Below are positions 1 through 11,370 of a stretch of 64,000 bases of DNA, in pieces; position 1 is the stretch's first letter; each line of letters starts with the position of its first letter. The stretch is from Lunularia cruciata (taxonomy: Eukaryota > Streptophyta > Marchantiopsida > Lunulariales > Lunulariaceae), in contig OX419757.1 of assembly GCA_948567375.1 (NCBI GenBank), positions 58,094,001 to 58,158,000 of the forward strand, in the 5' to 3' direction. The notes beneath the pieces were generated by a model. That model did no database searches, was not told the DNA's origin, and worked only from the letters and a program-made list of their open reading frames with translations. The position numbers were made by a program, and so were the translations under genes.

Positions 1-1010
1 AATATGCAATTGAGTGCCATCCATCACTCCATTCTTGTTGTAGGATTGCTCCTATTGTAATGCTTAATGCATCTGTAGCCAACTTGATTTGGGTATGTGG
101 TCATATCATTTCAAGATTGGTGCAAGTAACAATGCATTTTTTCATTACTGAAAGTCCATTTCTTATGTGGTTCTCCACATCCACTTCTTTCCCTTGCCAA
201 GTAGTTTCATTTGAGATTGTACAACCTTGGAGAAATCATTGGAAAATTGACGATAAAACCCAATGAATCCTAATAAACTCTTGAGTTGAGTTTGATATTC
301 TAGAGCACCCCATTTCTAAATGATGTTTATTTTATCCATTAAAACTTGGATACCTCTTGTTCTTACTCTATGTCCCAAGGAGTCTACTTTAGACTTGCCA
401 AACTTGCACTTTGAGACTTTGGCATGCAATAAGTTATGTCCTAGAATTTGGAGGACTTCTCATAGATGTTGCTTGTGCTCTTTCATTGTCCCAATATAGC
501 CAAGATTTCATCTAGGAATATGATTATAGATCCAATTATGGACAAAATATATCATTCATCAAACTTATGAAAGTGGCTGGTGCATTGGTGAGGCCAAAAT
601 TGCATCACTAGGTACTCAAAGTGACCATACCTTAATCAAAAGATAATTTTGTGTATATCTTCTTGATCTTGATTTGGTTACAATCACTCCGTAGATCAAG
701 TTTGGTGAAGTGTTTTGCCTCATGGGGTTAATCAAACAAGTCATCCATTTGAGATAATGGGTATTTGTTCTTCACTATTTGTTGATTTAGGCTCCAATAG
801 TCAATGTACATTTGCATTGTACCATCCTTCTTCTTGACAAACAAGACAAGAGCCCCATATGGTTATATGTTGGGTTGATAAACCCTTTCTACAATATATA
901 CTTGATTTGAGACTTGCACTCCTCCCATTCATGAGGTGATAATTGATATGGGGCCTTACAAGAATGTGTCTTCCCAAAAAGTGTCTCAATTTTATGATCT
1001 ACTCCCGTTT
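1..1010 (-). pseudogene. Gypsy reverse transcriptase remnant
   Basis: Minus-strand fragments read LLGFIGFYRQFSNDFSKV (about 240-300), the RT connection motif of Ty3/gypsy elements. Around 480-620, YLVMQFWPHQC corresponds to the family's YLVMPFGLTNAP, and FLDEIL stands where the catalytic F/YxDD motif belongs, with DD changed to DE. Several stops and frame changes separate these pieces. The fragment runs off the left edge. This is a dead copy; the family is clear, the lineage within gypsy is not. Confidence 0.75.
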
Positions 1011-1379
1011 TTGATAGTAATCTTGAGGGTAAATCATCAAGAAAGACATCTTAAAACTCATCAACCACATCTTTCAAATTCTCAAGAATTTTTCCATTGA
1101 GTTGTACACTCCAGATTTCTCTTATTAGACACATGAAACATCTATTTGTCTTACCAATAGCTATTGTCTTGATGATATAGAGAGACAATTCTTACCTTTA
1201 GAATCTTTCTCTATCTCCAAATATCTTCCATTGCTAGTTCTCAATATTTCCTTCTTCAATTTACCATGTGGTTGTAGTGCTATTTCCATGGTATGCCTAA
1301 GATCACATTATAATGAGCTAAGTATGTCACTCGCTGCACAATTTCTTCTTGATACTCTCCTACAAAGAGTACTACTATT

Positions 1380-2700
1380 CTAGGTAATGACTTAATCCTC
1401 TCTACCTAACATTAGGTAACTTTGCTTCTTCATCCTCATCCTCCTCTAGTTCCATCTCCAACCTTACTGCAAGAAAGCAAGACAATAAATTCTCTTTTGC
1501 TCCAGGGTTTATCAATACTCTCACTTGATTGTCTCTAGGACTCCATTTATGATAATTAGTTGTGCACTCATTTTCTTCCTCTTGCCTTTACTCCTCTCCA
1601 TTGAGCCAATAACGCAACAAGGTACATTTTACTAGTGATCTTTGTTTTCCGCTATGATGTGGACATCTCCCTATTTGATTCATCTCTCCAAGTTGTTCAA
1701 AGGTCGTCTGCATAGAGGCTAAAGGCCCCTAGGAAGACCGGCATGACAATTGATGGCTATGTGCCTAAATCAATTGCAATTGTAATAACATCATTGTTCT
1801 GCTCAAGCCCCTTCTATGTGTGGGATTCTATCTCTCCTTTCTTCAACAAATCTTTGTTCTCCTTGGAGTGGTCATGCTCCTTGGTCTTGGAAACAAATGT
1901 TGCCCAATTCCATAAGAATTTTCACCAAAGTGTGGTGTTTCAGCCCAATAGTGTTATTTAAGACTACTCCTTCACCTCCTCTAAGCACTCTTGTTATTCT
2001 TTAAGCACACACAATGGCTTAAAAGATAATGTGAGGATTTTGTACCATTGCCTCTTGGCAAATTTGCTCTTTTAACCCCATTTGAAAATTTCAAGAACTT
2101 TTGCTAGGCTCCTATTGGTTATTGAAACTTGTAGATCAAGAGATGCCTTCAGGTATTCTGTATGTTGTTCTTTTGCTTCAAATCCCATAGTCATGTTTGA
2201 GCCATTTGCATAGAATCCACAAATTGAAAATTCTTCAATATCCCTTCTTGCATTGTCATCCAAGTGATCTCTCTTCCTTCCACCAACACTGATCATTCTC
2301 AAGCACCATACCATGTGAGGGATTGATTGGTCAAGTACCCACATGTAAATGAGCTTGTAGAATGATCAATGATCTCTATTATGAATAATCAAAAGTATCT
2401 ATTCATTCTTGAGATCTAAATTTCTAAATTTCTCATGGAATATTATCCCTTGTAAGGCTGAATGTTGTATGTCTTCCTCATCCATAGTAATAATGTGACT
2501 TCATTGTTGACTAGTATAATCATCATGAATGACTCCATAGGTACTTTGGCCACTATTACTTGGTTTTGGGATGATTCTCCTTCTTGCATTACATGATTTT
2601 TCTTGAAAGTATTTACTTGACTTTATAATACTTTCATTGTCATCTTAATCTCCCATAACTTGTTCAACATGCAGAAGCAATAAATATACAACATGCACTT
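1380..2700 (-). pseudogene. Gypsy gag and protease remnant
   Basis: On the minus strand near 1500-1560 the text VRVLINPGAKENLL resembles the retroviral-type aspartic protease start (usually LIDSGATHNF), with the catalytic Asp lost. A Cys/His run near 1610-1670 fits a degraded CCHC zinc knuckle. The longest open piece, 2072-2344 (about 90 codons), is gag-like by position only. Stops interrupt all frames. The assignment of the gag part is inferred from order relative to the reverse transcriptase. Confidence 0.5.
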
Positions 2701-2960
2701 GGGCTCTAGTTGTTCCTTGTTTAGCAGATAGGTCCTTACATCAAGACCATCCATTCTTATTGGGGCCTATCACAATAGTGGATTCAGGCACTTATGACTT
2801 TCAAGTATATCCTTGATTGGCTCATGACCTATTTCTAGTCCTTGCACACTTGTCCCTCCTTGAGTTAATTGACTTTGTCTCCCTTGTTTATAAGAAGCTT
2901 TAGGTGAATTACAATGAGCATATGCACATTCACATATTTACTAGCATCCTCTCTGATGCA

Positions 2961-3994
2961 CATTTACTTGATAGAGCTAGGATCCTCTCTTGAGGTCCAA
3001 AGGTCTCAACCCGCAGGAGAGTCCTTTTAGAAGGCCTGAAGGCCAAAGGGGTCTCAGGGGAGGCCAAGGCTCCCTAGGTCTTTCATTAGCTAGCTTTGCT
3101 CTTATCATTGCTTTCCTTAGAGATTTAATATACTATACAATGAAATGTGGGCCTTTGGTTCATACTAGTGTTTCCTTAGATATTAATAAATAAAAAGCTA
3201 ACTAAGTAAATGAAATACAATAGATTATCTTACCAAAAAGAGATAAAATCCAACAAGTCTATAGCGGAAATAAATATTATTAATCCAAACAACATAGCAA
3301 AGGCATAATGATAAAAACTCCACTTTGAATTGTACTTATTTGCTAGCTATTTTTTGACTTGTGTATGAAATTCTATATGGACCCAAGATTTCAATAGCAC
3401 CTTTGTCTAAAGCTTTAAATGGACTTCATATCCAAAATGCAAAACCAATCTAGCTAAAAAATCATTAAATTTTTTTATCAAAAAACAAGCTCTTATTGAA
3501 AAGCAATTTAGTTGATTACCAAAAGTACTAGTTTTCAAATAAAAAATGAGTAGATTCACCACAAATTTTACAGTATATGCCACAAATGAACCTAAAGTAC
3601 TAAAAAAAGGAATTAGTTTGATAATGGTTCGAGTAGCAAACTCAAATTTGGCCAGAATTTCATTTTTGGGTAGTGTGAAAAGTGAATTAGCCCAAAAATT
3701 GGCCAAGTATTACAAAAAATACTCCCAAAAGCCATAAGGGTTAAAGGTATTGCCATAAGAATAAGCGCATCATGACATCTACTTAAGGCTCACTTGAATG
3801 AATTAGTTGGTGCCAAAAAGGTTTAAAAAAATAAATGAAAAGAGTAATAAGAAGTAAAGAAGACTTATACACTTCCTAACCAGACAGAAAAGTTACCACT
3901 AATAGAGATGGTACTGGTTGGGACAGCAATTGCAAATCAAATTTCAATTCAAATTGCAAATCAAATTTCATTTTTCAATTTCCGTTCCATCAGT
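2961..3994. other. AT-rich spacer between two retroelements
   Basis: No gene recognised. The stretch is AT-rich with short chance open frames on both strands around 3407-3737. Around 3920-3985 short direct repeats of the type caaatcaaatttcaattcaaatt occur just outside the 5' limit of the next retroelement. Confidence 0.5.
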
Positions 3995-5231
3995 ACATAG
4001 ATTGAAGACTATGAAAAATTGAGTAGAAAGTTATAAGGTTTTTTAGGGTTTAGAGTGATCATTACACATTGAGAGTAATGAGTCAAGAATTTTCATTTCT
4101 AATCTCTTGTTTTTCATGAGTAAGTTCCATGGGAATTTAGTTTGAAATTTTGGAGATGGAAATTGGAAGTTATGAGAGTTTATAGTTTTTAGGGTTTGGA
4201 GAGATTGTATTTTCTTATGTGAGTTAGATGTTTGTGGTTTTGCAGGTATGAGGAGATATGGAGAGGAGCATCATGTGTTACTATTGTTATTCTTATGCTA
4301 GCCATGACTACACCTTCCCATGTGAGGTTGCCTAGAATTGCTCGGGATACACCATGCTCGGTGTGCCACCGACGCTTTACCTTGCAAGGTGGGTAAAGAC
4401 CCATGTGGGAAAGATGCACAAGGACTATGATTGGACCACATGGGATGCCGACACAAGGCAAGCAACCACATCAATAACAATGACACTTGGGATTACGTAT
4501 GCTTCTTCTATCCTTTTGTTGACCATTCTAGGGATACCAATCAAATTGTGGGAGTGGTTAGCTTCTCAATAAGGTTGCATTTTTGGTTATTTGAGACTAG
4601 TTTTCCATGTCTATATCTATTCCATAGACTACACTGCACATTCCATGATGAGGCTAGACATGCATTTTGCCTACCACTTGATTGTTTGGCATGTGATTCC
4701 ATGGATGAGTTAGCATGGTTCTTATTCCTCTTACTCCCTTGATGGTGTCCTTGTTATGCTAAAGAGGGATGTGCGGAGCATAGAGAGGTTGCTATTAGAT
4801 TTCATCCATTCCAAGCAGAAGATTGGGTGGCCCTTCAAGAGTAGTCTATTAGGGCTATATGTTTTAGGAGATAAATTTCACCATAAGAAAGCACATAGTC
4901 CACTTGATAACAATGGTATAGGACATTGGATCAGGCGAGAGAGTTTAGTAGAGCAGCACAAGCGCTACACCCTTTGTCTATGGAAAGTCTTATTGATGAG
5001 ACTATCTCTTCCTTACGATCACTACATCCTATAACAGTAGAGAGACTACCACTAGAGGTCTTAGATCATTAGCCTGAACAACCTTTATGTCTTGATAGGT
5101 CACTTTTTGCACAAGCATTGTGCACTTCACCTTGCCTTTCCTCAAGAGGCTTGTTTGCAATGGTTTATGAGCACCTTAGAGATTTCTTTCAGGCAAATGA
5201 TCCTTCTAGTGGTTTTATTGGGTTGTTTTAG

Positions 5232-5956
5232 GTGGCTGCAATAGAAGCAAGAGGAGACATTTCTATGTCTATTAGTCAGGTGTTAGGTGCTAGTCAACTT
5301 CTTGCAATGGAGAAGGACACGGGGAGCATTAGACCAATTGCTATTGGAGAGATCTTTTGCATTTGGTTAGTCATACCATTGTCCTTCAACATCATTCTCA
5401 CTTTTGACAACACCTCAATCCACATCAATTTGGAGTAGCTACATGTGGACGATATGAGGCTATATCTCTAGGTATTAAGGTACTCCTAGATATCCATCCG
5501 GAGTGGATCATCCTACAAGTGGATGTTGAGAATGCTCTTAATGGCATCTCATGGGCATCTAGCTTTAGAGAGCTTAGGGAGGCTGGTGGATCCTTGGCAA
5601 GTCTTATTCCTTTTATGCGGTCTTTTTATGGCTCTCATGGTTCCCTTTACTACCATAACAATGGTTCATAGGAGGGAGTCACCTATCTTGGAGTCAGTTG
5701 TGGGTACACGTCAGGGAGATCCTAAAGAGGACCCTTATTTGCCATGGCTTACTTTAGAGCTCTCCTATCTACTACTTTGGCCATGCCAGGTTATGTATTT
5801 CCATCCTTGGCAGATGATACACACATCATGGGCCCTATAGATCAGATTAGGCAAGCCTTTGACCACTTGACTACCAAGCTACATCTAGTAGGCTTGAGAG
5901 TCAAGTTGTCAAAATGTAGGGAGATGGTCTCCTTTAGGTATTCCTCCCCACCTTGA
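5232..5956 (+). pseudogene. Non-LTR reverse transcriptase, copy 1
   Basis: The reading starts with SQVLGASQLLAMEKDT followed by SIRPIAIGE, the finger motif of a plant and algal non-LTR RT type (usually L..LRKPDGG.RPIAVGE). Next come text matching QVDVENAFNS (palm motif A), GTRQGDP corresponding to GVQQGDP, and LADDTHIMGP with the catalytic ADD at 5810-5818 intact. At least two frame changes occur between about 5440 and 5745. The order of motifs is complete but the copy cannot encode a full protein. Confidence 0.75.
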
Positions 5957-6789
5957 GCTTCTAAAGGGGTGTATCACATCTATAGATGGACTACATGTTC
6001 TTGGAGTGCCAATAAGATCCGAGGATTTTGTCACACGCTTCTTAGATGTTGCCTTTGTAGAGGATGTTCTCCATGTATCCGGATGACCTTATGTTACTAG
6101 GAGATCCGCAAGTAGCATTTGATATTCTTTCCTCTAGTATTGCTCATCAACCATCCTACCTCATCCATACAATTCCCTCCTCCTCATCCTTCCTATCATG
6201 TCTGAGAGCCTTTGATAGGAGGATTATGGGAGTCTTTGGTGATAATATTGGACTAGGGACATTTGAATGTGATAGGGGATTTGGCACATAGACAAACTAT
6301 TTTACTGATCTTGTGTGGAGGGGTTGGCTTGCTATCTATGGAGGAGATTGCACCTACAATTTTTTTGGGTAGTTGGGCTCTCTTGGCACCCCTACTTTCC
6401 TCTTGTTTTATGGTTGTTGATAGGCCAATTTTGGAGACTTATGTGATAGAGGTGGAGAAGTGGATCCTTTTCTCTCTCAATGTTATTGTGGTAGACGAGA
6501 GATAGTCTATCTCCACGGCCATGAGAAAACTTTCCATCTTTTGCTTCACTATTGTCAGATTGGACTAGAGGTTTATAGTCTTCCTTGATGAAGCAATAGT
6601 GTGAGCATATGCTACATTCTCTCTTAGTTGACTTGTTCATTCCTCAAGCTACTAGAGCACATCTTTGCTCTTGCTCCAGCAAGGATGCAAGCTCTTGGAT
6701 CCTAGCTTGACCGTGCATGAGAGCATTCTGACTCGCACCAACTACTTTCTCTATAGTGATGAGGTTTTGTCTAGGTTTGGTCCACACAT

Positions 6790-7430
6790 CTGCATCTTCA
6801 TTACTCACTTGTGAGTGTGGTTCTACACTATATGCAGCAGCGGTCCATATGACATGGTGTCCTTTTAGAGGATAGAAGATAGCTACCCATGATGCTATTA
6901 GAGATATAGTGTTTGCTGTGGCACAAGAAAGTGGATACTTGGCTTGGAAGGACCATTTGTATGCTTTGCAGACAACATGTGTCAGAGTAGACTTATACTT
7001 GGTCCAAGATGATCAGGTGACAATAGCAAAAATTGTGGTTATGGACCCTACTTGAGATACAATTTTAGAGAGAGTGATTACCTATCTCCTTGGATGGCCA
7101 ACAAGTGCAACAATAGGTCATAAGGTCTCCAAGTATAGGGGCATACAACAAGGTCACCTCTTTATTCCTCTAGCCTTGGAGTTATATGGAGCGATGGACA
7201 TAACAGTTGACACATTTGTTAGGGAGTGCACAAGGGCTTATCATGTTAGGTGCCAGGAGGTAACACTCTCACTCTCATACTCTATAGCATATTTTAGATA
7301 GTGTGTGTCCATTGCTCTATAGAGTGTAGTGGCTGGTGCAATCCATAGGAGAGAAATCACATTAGGTGATGCTTCTTTGGATGCTCTAGTTGTAGACCAC
7401 ACGACTTGCATAGCTTAGATATCTTAGGTG
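6790..7430 (+). pseudogene. Non-LTR C-terminal domain, RLE-like, copy 1
   Basis: Plus-strand reading from about 6800 shows a CCHC-like cluster, then THDAIRDIVFAVAQ, then RVDLYLVQDDQVTIAKIVV, and further on a PLALELYGAMD block. This order (zinc knuckle, K/RHN-like His, R-(P)D, a second acidic strand) is what R2-like restriction-like endonuclease (RLE) non-LTR elements carry after the reverse transcriptase. One stop lies before 7074 and another near 7300. The domain call is by motif spacing and eye only; a host-derived or unrelated C-terminal domain is possible. Confidence 0.5.
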
Positions 7431-7442
7431 CAATAGGGCAGA

Positions 7443-7562
7443 TTTCTCATATATATTCTATTGGGGCTTTGCTCTATTTTACCTTTTTCATCTCTCCCTT
7501 GTACAACTTGATGGGATCTTCCTATCTTCATTTTTTCTATGCGGTTGCCCTTGTCTGGGTCT
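7443..7562 (+). repeat. Retroelement 3'-terminal module, copy at 7.5 kb
   Basis: Module with the core tctctcccttgtac followed by a tgatggg-type stretch and ending in a tacgcggtcgcc-like sequence; this copy is diverged (tatgcggttgccc). The same module occurs at 11561-11800, 33680-33790 (minus) and 60700-60818. It marks the 3' end of the non-LTR family. Confidence 0.8.
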
Positions 7563-8217
7563 TAACTTCCATGCCCATTTTTTATATGGGAGCTGCCCCC
7601 AAGATGTTCTATTCGTTCAATGAATCCTCAAATCAAAGGCAGTGGATTAGAGAAGGTCATAAATTCTGTTGGCCACATAATGGTTCTGGTTCCAATCAAA
7701 ACCACGTGTGTTTGTTAGGCCTAAGTTGGATCACTTTGAGAGGAACTACTACGATCCATAGAGCTATAGCTCGTAGAACATCATAATGCTATCGGTTTCA
7801 GGCTGGCTTCTCCTTTTCCCCACATGCTGCAATACTCCTTGGGCTTTCCCTTCAAGCATAGTGTGATGCTTTATATTAGACATCATTAATCCACCTATTG
7901 CCGAGAACACATTGCTACTTACATGCTGCACGTTGAAAATCTGAGTTATTTTACAAAATAACACTCATATATGTTGTGCTCATAAAGGTACCTCACAATT
8001 ACAAAGTCTATACAACTAAAGAATAAGCATGTTTTTTGGCCATCATAGAAACATAATCTAGACAATCAAAATAAGGTAAAGCTTGAAGATATGCTTTATA
8101 CTCAATTCATTTTTATGTTCTGATTCAAGTCTAATCGTAGGCTCAAACTTTGCTATATGCACTGGACATCTATGATTTGCAAGAGCTACTCACTTGTATT
8201 TTAGGAATATAATTTTG

Positions 8218-8220
<3 letters not shown>
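7563..8220. other. No recognisable gene
   Basis: Short open frames only, none resembling a known family. The minus-strand piece 7764-7964 has no assignable domain. Confidence 0.5.
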
Positions 8221-8278
<58 letters not shown>

Positions 8279-8297
8279 TTCTCTCTCTCTCTCTCTT
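8221..8297. repeat. (AT)n followed by (CT)n microsatellite
   Basis: An almost perfect AT dinucleotide tract of about 54 bases runs to about 8274 and is followed by a CT tract at 8279-8297. This is a compound microsatellite and a likely length-polymorphic site. Confidence 0.95.
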
Positions 8298-8569
8298 TTG
8301 ATCAATTGCATTGTTAGAGCGTGGACCATTTCTCCTGAAATTGATGAATCAATACATATGGTCTAAGATAATTTCACATAGCAAGGTCAATATGGGATAG
8401 GATGTTTTCACATCTTACCATAGTGCATAGATCTAACTATTTATTTTTAGTTTTTTCGAATAAATAAATAAACTTTTTTTTTTATTTATAAAATAATGAT
8501 AAAATATTTTTTGGCCAATTTTTATTAAATATATTAAAATGTGTACTAATTTGTACAAAGATAAAAGGC

Positions 8570-9636
8570 CAAAGGGCTTGAGCATCTAGCGTAGGATATC
8601 ATGGGACCACCAGACCACCCGTACTGTAAGCTTGCACTTTTATAGGGGCGAAGGCTCGGGAGCATGTTCCAAGCTTCACCACCCTTGATTGACAACTTCC
8701 ATTTTACTTCCAAGGAGTTTACCATAGCACTATGATTGAGGTTGGGTCTCCCACATCTAGCTCTCATAGGCCTTTTGTCCCATTATGCATACGCTTCCCC
8801 ATACCACATGCAAGAGATACAATTTTTATGATATGCAATAGAAGAGAGCCTACTAGAGTCCATGATGCAGTTCTTGACACCGTTGCTAAGTTTTTATGAG
8901 CTACACAAGCCCAAGTTCAGATTGAGCGTTGGTTGGACCTACAAGGATCACCTATCCATTGGGTGCAAGCGGATAATGTTACATTCATGAATGCTCATTG
9001 CACATTGCATGATGTGGTGATGGTGAACCCTCTACAAGTGGAGTCATTGGCATGGGCAGGCATATAGGTGGGAGCAGCAACAACCATTGCCTCTAGGGGC
9101 AAGGTGGACCACTATGCACCTAAACTATCCTTGAATTCTTTTGTCTCTCTAGCGATTGAGATTTTTGGGTGCCTACATTACCGTTTTAATGGTCTTCTCC
9201 AGGGATGCAACACAAGGTTCTTTGCAAAGGAGAGGAGCACTGGCTGTCTCTTCAGCCATGCTCACATCCTATTATTGACAACGTGTTTCAATCCTTTGCA
9301 ATGTGCTTAGGCTTTGGGTCTGCATCAATGGGCAGCTGATGTAGGCACACCCAGCACAGTTCGGGTCCTCCCTCCCCACTTACCAGATATACCATTTGAG
9401 GACTACTACTACACTATTCAGGAGTAGACTTCACTCTCTCTAGTTCCTTTGTGGAGTTGTCCGCTTACCTTTTCCCTTGTGCTACCTTCGGGCCCTTCTT
9501 TGGTTTTCCTTTTTGTTTGCTACATAGGGCTTTTGGGCCTTGTACTCTTGGCTCCTTTTGCACTTGTTTGTGCCTTGTACTCCTTTACCCTTTCCTTTGG
9601 GGTACTATTCATATATATTTACTAGTAAAAAAAAAA
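8570..9636 (+). mobile_element. Non-LTR retroelement 3' fragment, second subfamily
   Basis: Plus-strand text around 8800-9060 (TRVHDAVLDTVAKF, then QIERWLDLQ and a D/V-rich strand) and around 9068-9310 aligns by eye with the C-terminal endonuclease-like part of the element at 3995-7562 but is clearly diverged from it. A T- and G-rich 3' untranslated stretch follows and ends in ten A at 9627-9636, a typical target-primed reverse transcription tail. The reverse transcriptase is missing, so this copy is 5'-truncated; the 5' limit near 8570 is uncertain. It ends directly beside the viral polymerase relic. Confidence 0.6.
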
Positions 9637-9639
9637 CCT

Positions 9640-10985
9640 TCATACTCCATGAGTGGAATTAGATATTATAGCACCCTTGTACTTGAACTCTCCGAGTAAT
9701 GAGATTACATTCTTATCATAACATTCTTTGTATAGTTGAGACTTTACTTTAGCTGACCTCTTGTGTAGAGATCTCTAATTCTTGTTTTTACAACAGCTGA
9801 CATTTCTGTAAATCTAATCCATATATTCATGTTGTCGAACAATGCAACAGTTAGTAAAGAGTCAGCCATACAATACTTTCCAATCGTTTCTATTGCTGTT
9901 CTATCTCCTCTATCATATAGCTTCAACACATCTTTGTATGGAAGATCTACCTTTTTCTTTCGTGTGAACTTTTCTGAAACAGAAGAGAGACCATAACTCT
10001 GTAACTTGTATTCTTTTGTAACGTACTGGTATACATCTACGACAGTCCCGGCAAATCAAGTACTATGTAGTCGTTGAATCCGTGAGCCGCACTGCTCCAA
10101 TTTACAACTATTCTCTCGGTGTCCATATTACTAACTCCGGATGCAGAGGGCAGACTAGCAAGCTTTCTCCTCAGTCTTGTGTACTTAAAGCTAAACAAAA
10201 ATACGCTATATCCTTTTACAACATCTGGGTTTATCTCTTTGGTAAGTAGAAAGTATGCCTCTATGAGACTTTGCTCACTTACAAGCGCTATTGTATGAGC
10301 ATCGTCGAGATATATATCACAGTTCCAAGTGTACAAGGAGTACATCTTGAGGTTTCTGGCATGAGATATCTTTGTGATACTACCGAAACCATAAAGACTT
10401 CATCTTTCCATACAAGGATCGGGCATATCATTACTACGAGAGGAGTACACCTCTATATCCATGCACATAATTAGCGGTCTTGGTATGTCTCTGGTATCTA
10501 AAGCTTGTAAACTTCCAACTGCAAGTATACTCGAAATCTGTAGCACATAGTCTCGCATCATCACCAACAGAGGCACACAGGGCTCTTACCCATCCTGAGT
10601 AACTTATGTTTGCAGCAGTAATAAACACTACTTCTGTCTTTATGTCATTCTCGTACGTCCTTATGTTCATCTTCTTCATTAGGTTCGAGAAATGCTCCAG
10701 AGTAGCTCTCTTGTAGAGGTAGCACTTGACATCTTGTCACCTTCGAGATATGATCTAAGCAGTCTTCTTGTACAGAACACTACCTTAGCGATGTTGTTAT
10801 ACCCAATGTACTTATATATCTCTCTCAGCGTCTTTTGTGCATTTTCTCCCATATCAGATACAGGTATATAGCTGTAGACAAGAAAGTCGTGTACTCTAAT
10901 AGTAAGTGATTTTCCCTGTTATAACATTTCCCGAGTCCGTGCATCACGATTCTGTCATCACGAGTATCAGTCCTTCAGTCATATA
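9640..10985 (-). pseudogene. NCLDV-type family B DNA polymerase, N-terminal/exonuclease half (relic)
   Basis: Minus-strand pieces, in order from about 10985 downward, follow the layout of family B DNA polymerases of nucleocytoplasmic large DNA viruses. An N-terminal domain piece contains VHDFLVYSYIPVSD (about 10905-10850). A piece at 10735-10434 contains KCYLYKRATLEHF and ISYSGWVRAL. The exonuclease region at 10345-10037 contains INPDVVKGYSV (Exo II-like) and NWSSAAHGFNDY. A piece at 9929-9744 contains IGKYCMADSLLTVALF (Exo III-like) and the junction motif LYTRGQ. Readable similarity stops near 9644, just before the catalytic palm motif DxxSLYP. The frame changes at least three times (near 10905, 10735, 10040) and stops interrupt it, so it is dead. 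Plant nuclear replicative polymerases have different text at these motifs, favouring a viral source; the viral family cannot be fixed by eye. Confidence 0.75.
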
Positions 10986-11370
10986 TCATATGAGAAACTT
11001 CCATAACATGCACAAAGCCTCGGCACAAAAACAGACAAGATGTGGATCTCACAGTGTTTTGCAACTCAGTTAAGAAATCCAAATTTTTATCTTTTCCTCT
11101 TTTGAGCGTTGAGTGATAGTAATCATATTATTTCTCATTCTCGTAAACTCGTTGGCAGTTATTCTTAATAGTAATATTGTCGTATCATCATCGTATCTCC
11201 TCAACCTTTTATACGTTTCTAGTGTAACGCGTAACACACCAAATAAGGTAGGATATCTAGACAAATAATCAAGTAAAAAATCCTCTTACTACAAAATTCT
11301 TCCCTCATTCTTTTGGGAACGAATACTATGCTTTTCTTAGCAAGTCTAATAGTGAAATCTACACTGAATA
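10986..11370 (-). other. AT-rich fragment beside viral relic, unassigned
   Basis: Minus-strand open pieces (11070-11264 and an overlapping frame from about 11385 down to 11225, containing VFVPKRMREEFCSKRI) look protein-like in composition but match no family I can name. Position directly upstream of the polymerase relic and similar AT content suggest they may come from the same viral insertion; this is inference. Confidence 0.35.

Larger units (their letters stand above)
1..2960 (-). mobile_element. Decayed Ty3/gypsy retrotransposon, internal region
   Basis: Read on the minus strand, this stretch shows gypsy domains in the expected order from high to low coordinate: gag-like text (about 2700-1700), a zinc-knuckle remnant near 1610-1670, a protease remnant near 1500-1560 and reverse transcriptase from about 1010 to the window edge. 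All frames carry stops and shifts, so nothing is translatable. RNase H and integrase would lie beyond base 1. No LTR was found at the upstream (high-coordinate) end; the 2960 limit is where recognisable gag-like text fades and is approximate. The family assignment rests on the reverse transcriptase motifs. Confidence 0.75.
3995..7562 (+). mobile_element. Degenerate non-LTR retroelement, copy 1
   Basis: Limits come from comparison with a second copy at 33675-37525 plus 48007-48360. The 5' end shared by both copies starts near 3995, and the 3' end is a module of about 115 bp found at four places in the window. In order on the plus strand: an AT-rich leader, an N-terminal open piece (about 4354-5034) without a recognised domain, a reverse transcriptase (5232-5956), and a C-terminal part with a Cys/His cluster and an endonuclease-like block (6790-7430). 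Stops and frameshifts interrupt every part. No LTRs flank it. There is no long poly(A) at the end of this copy. Confidence 0.75.

Noticed and set aside
7800-8560. Missing palm domain of the viral polymerase on the other side of the retroelement
   Set aside because: No DxxSLYP, KxxxNSxYG or YGDTDS-like text was seen on either strand.
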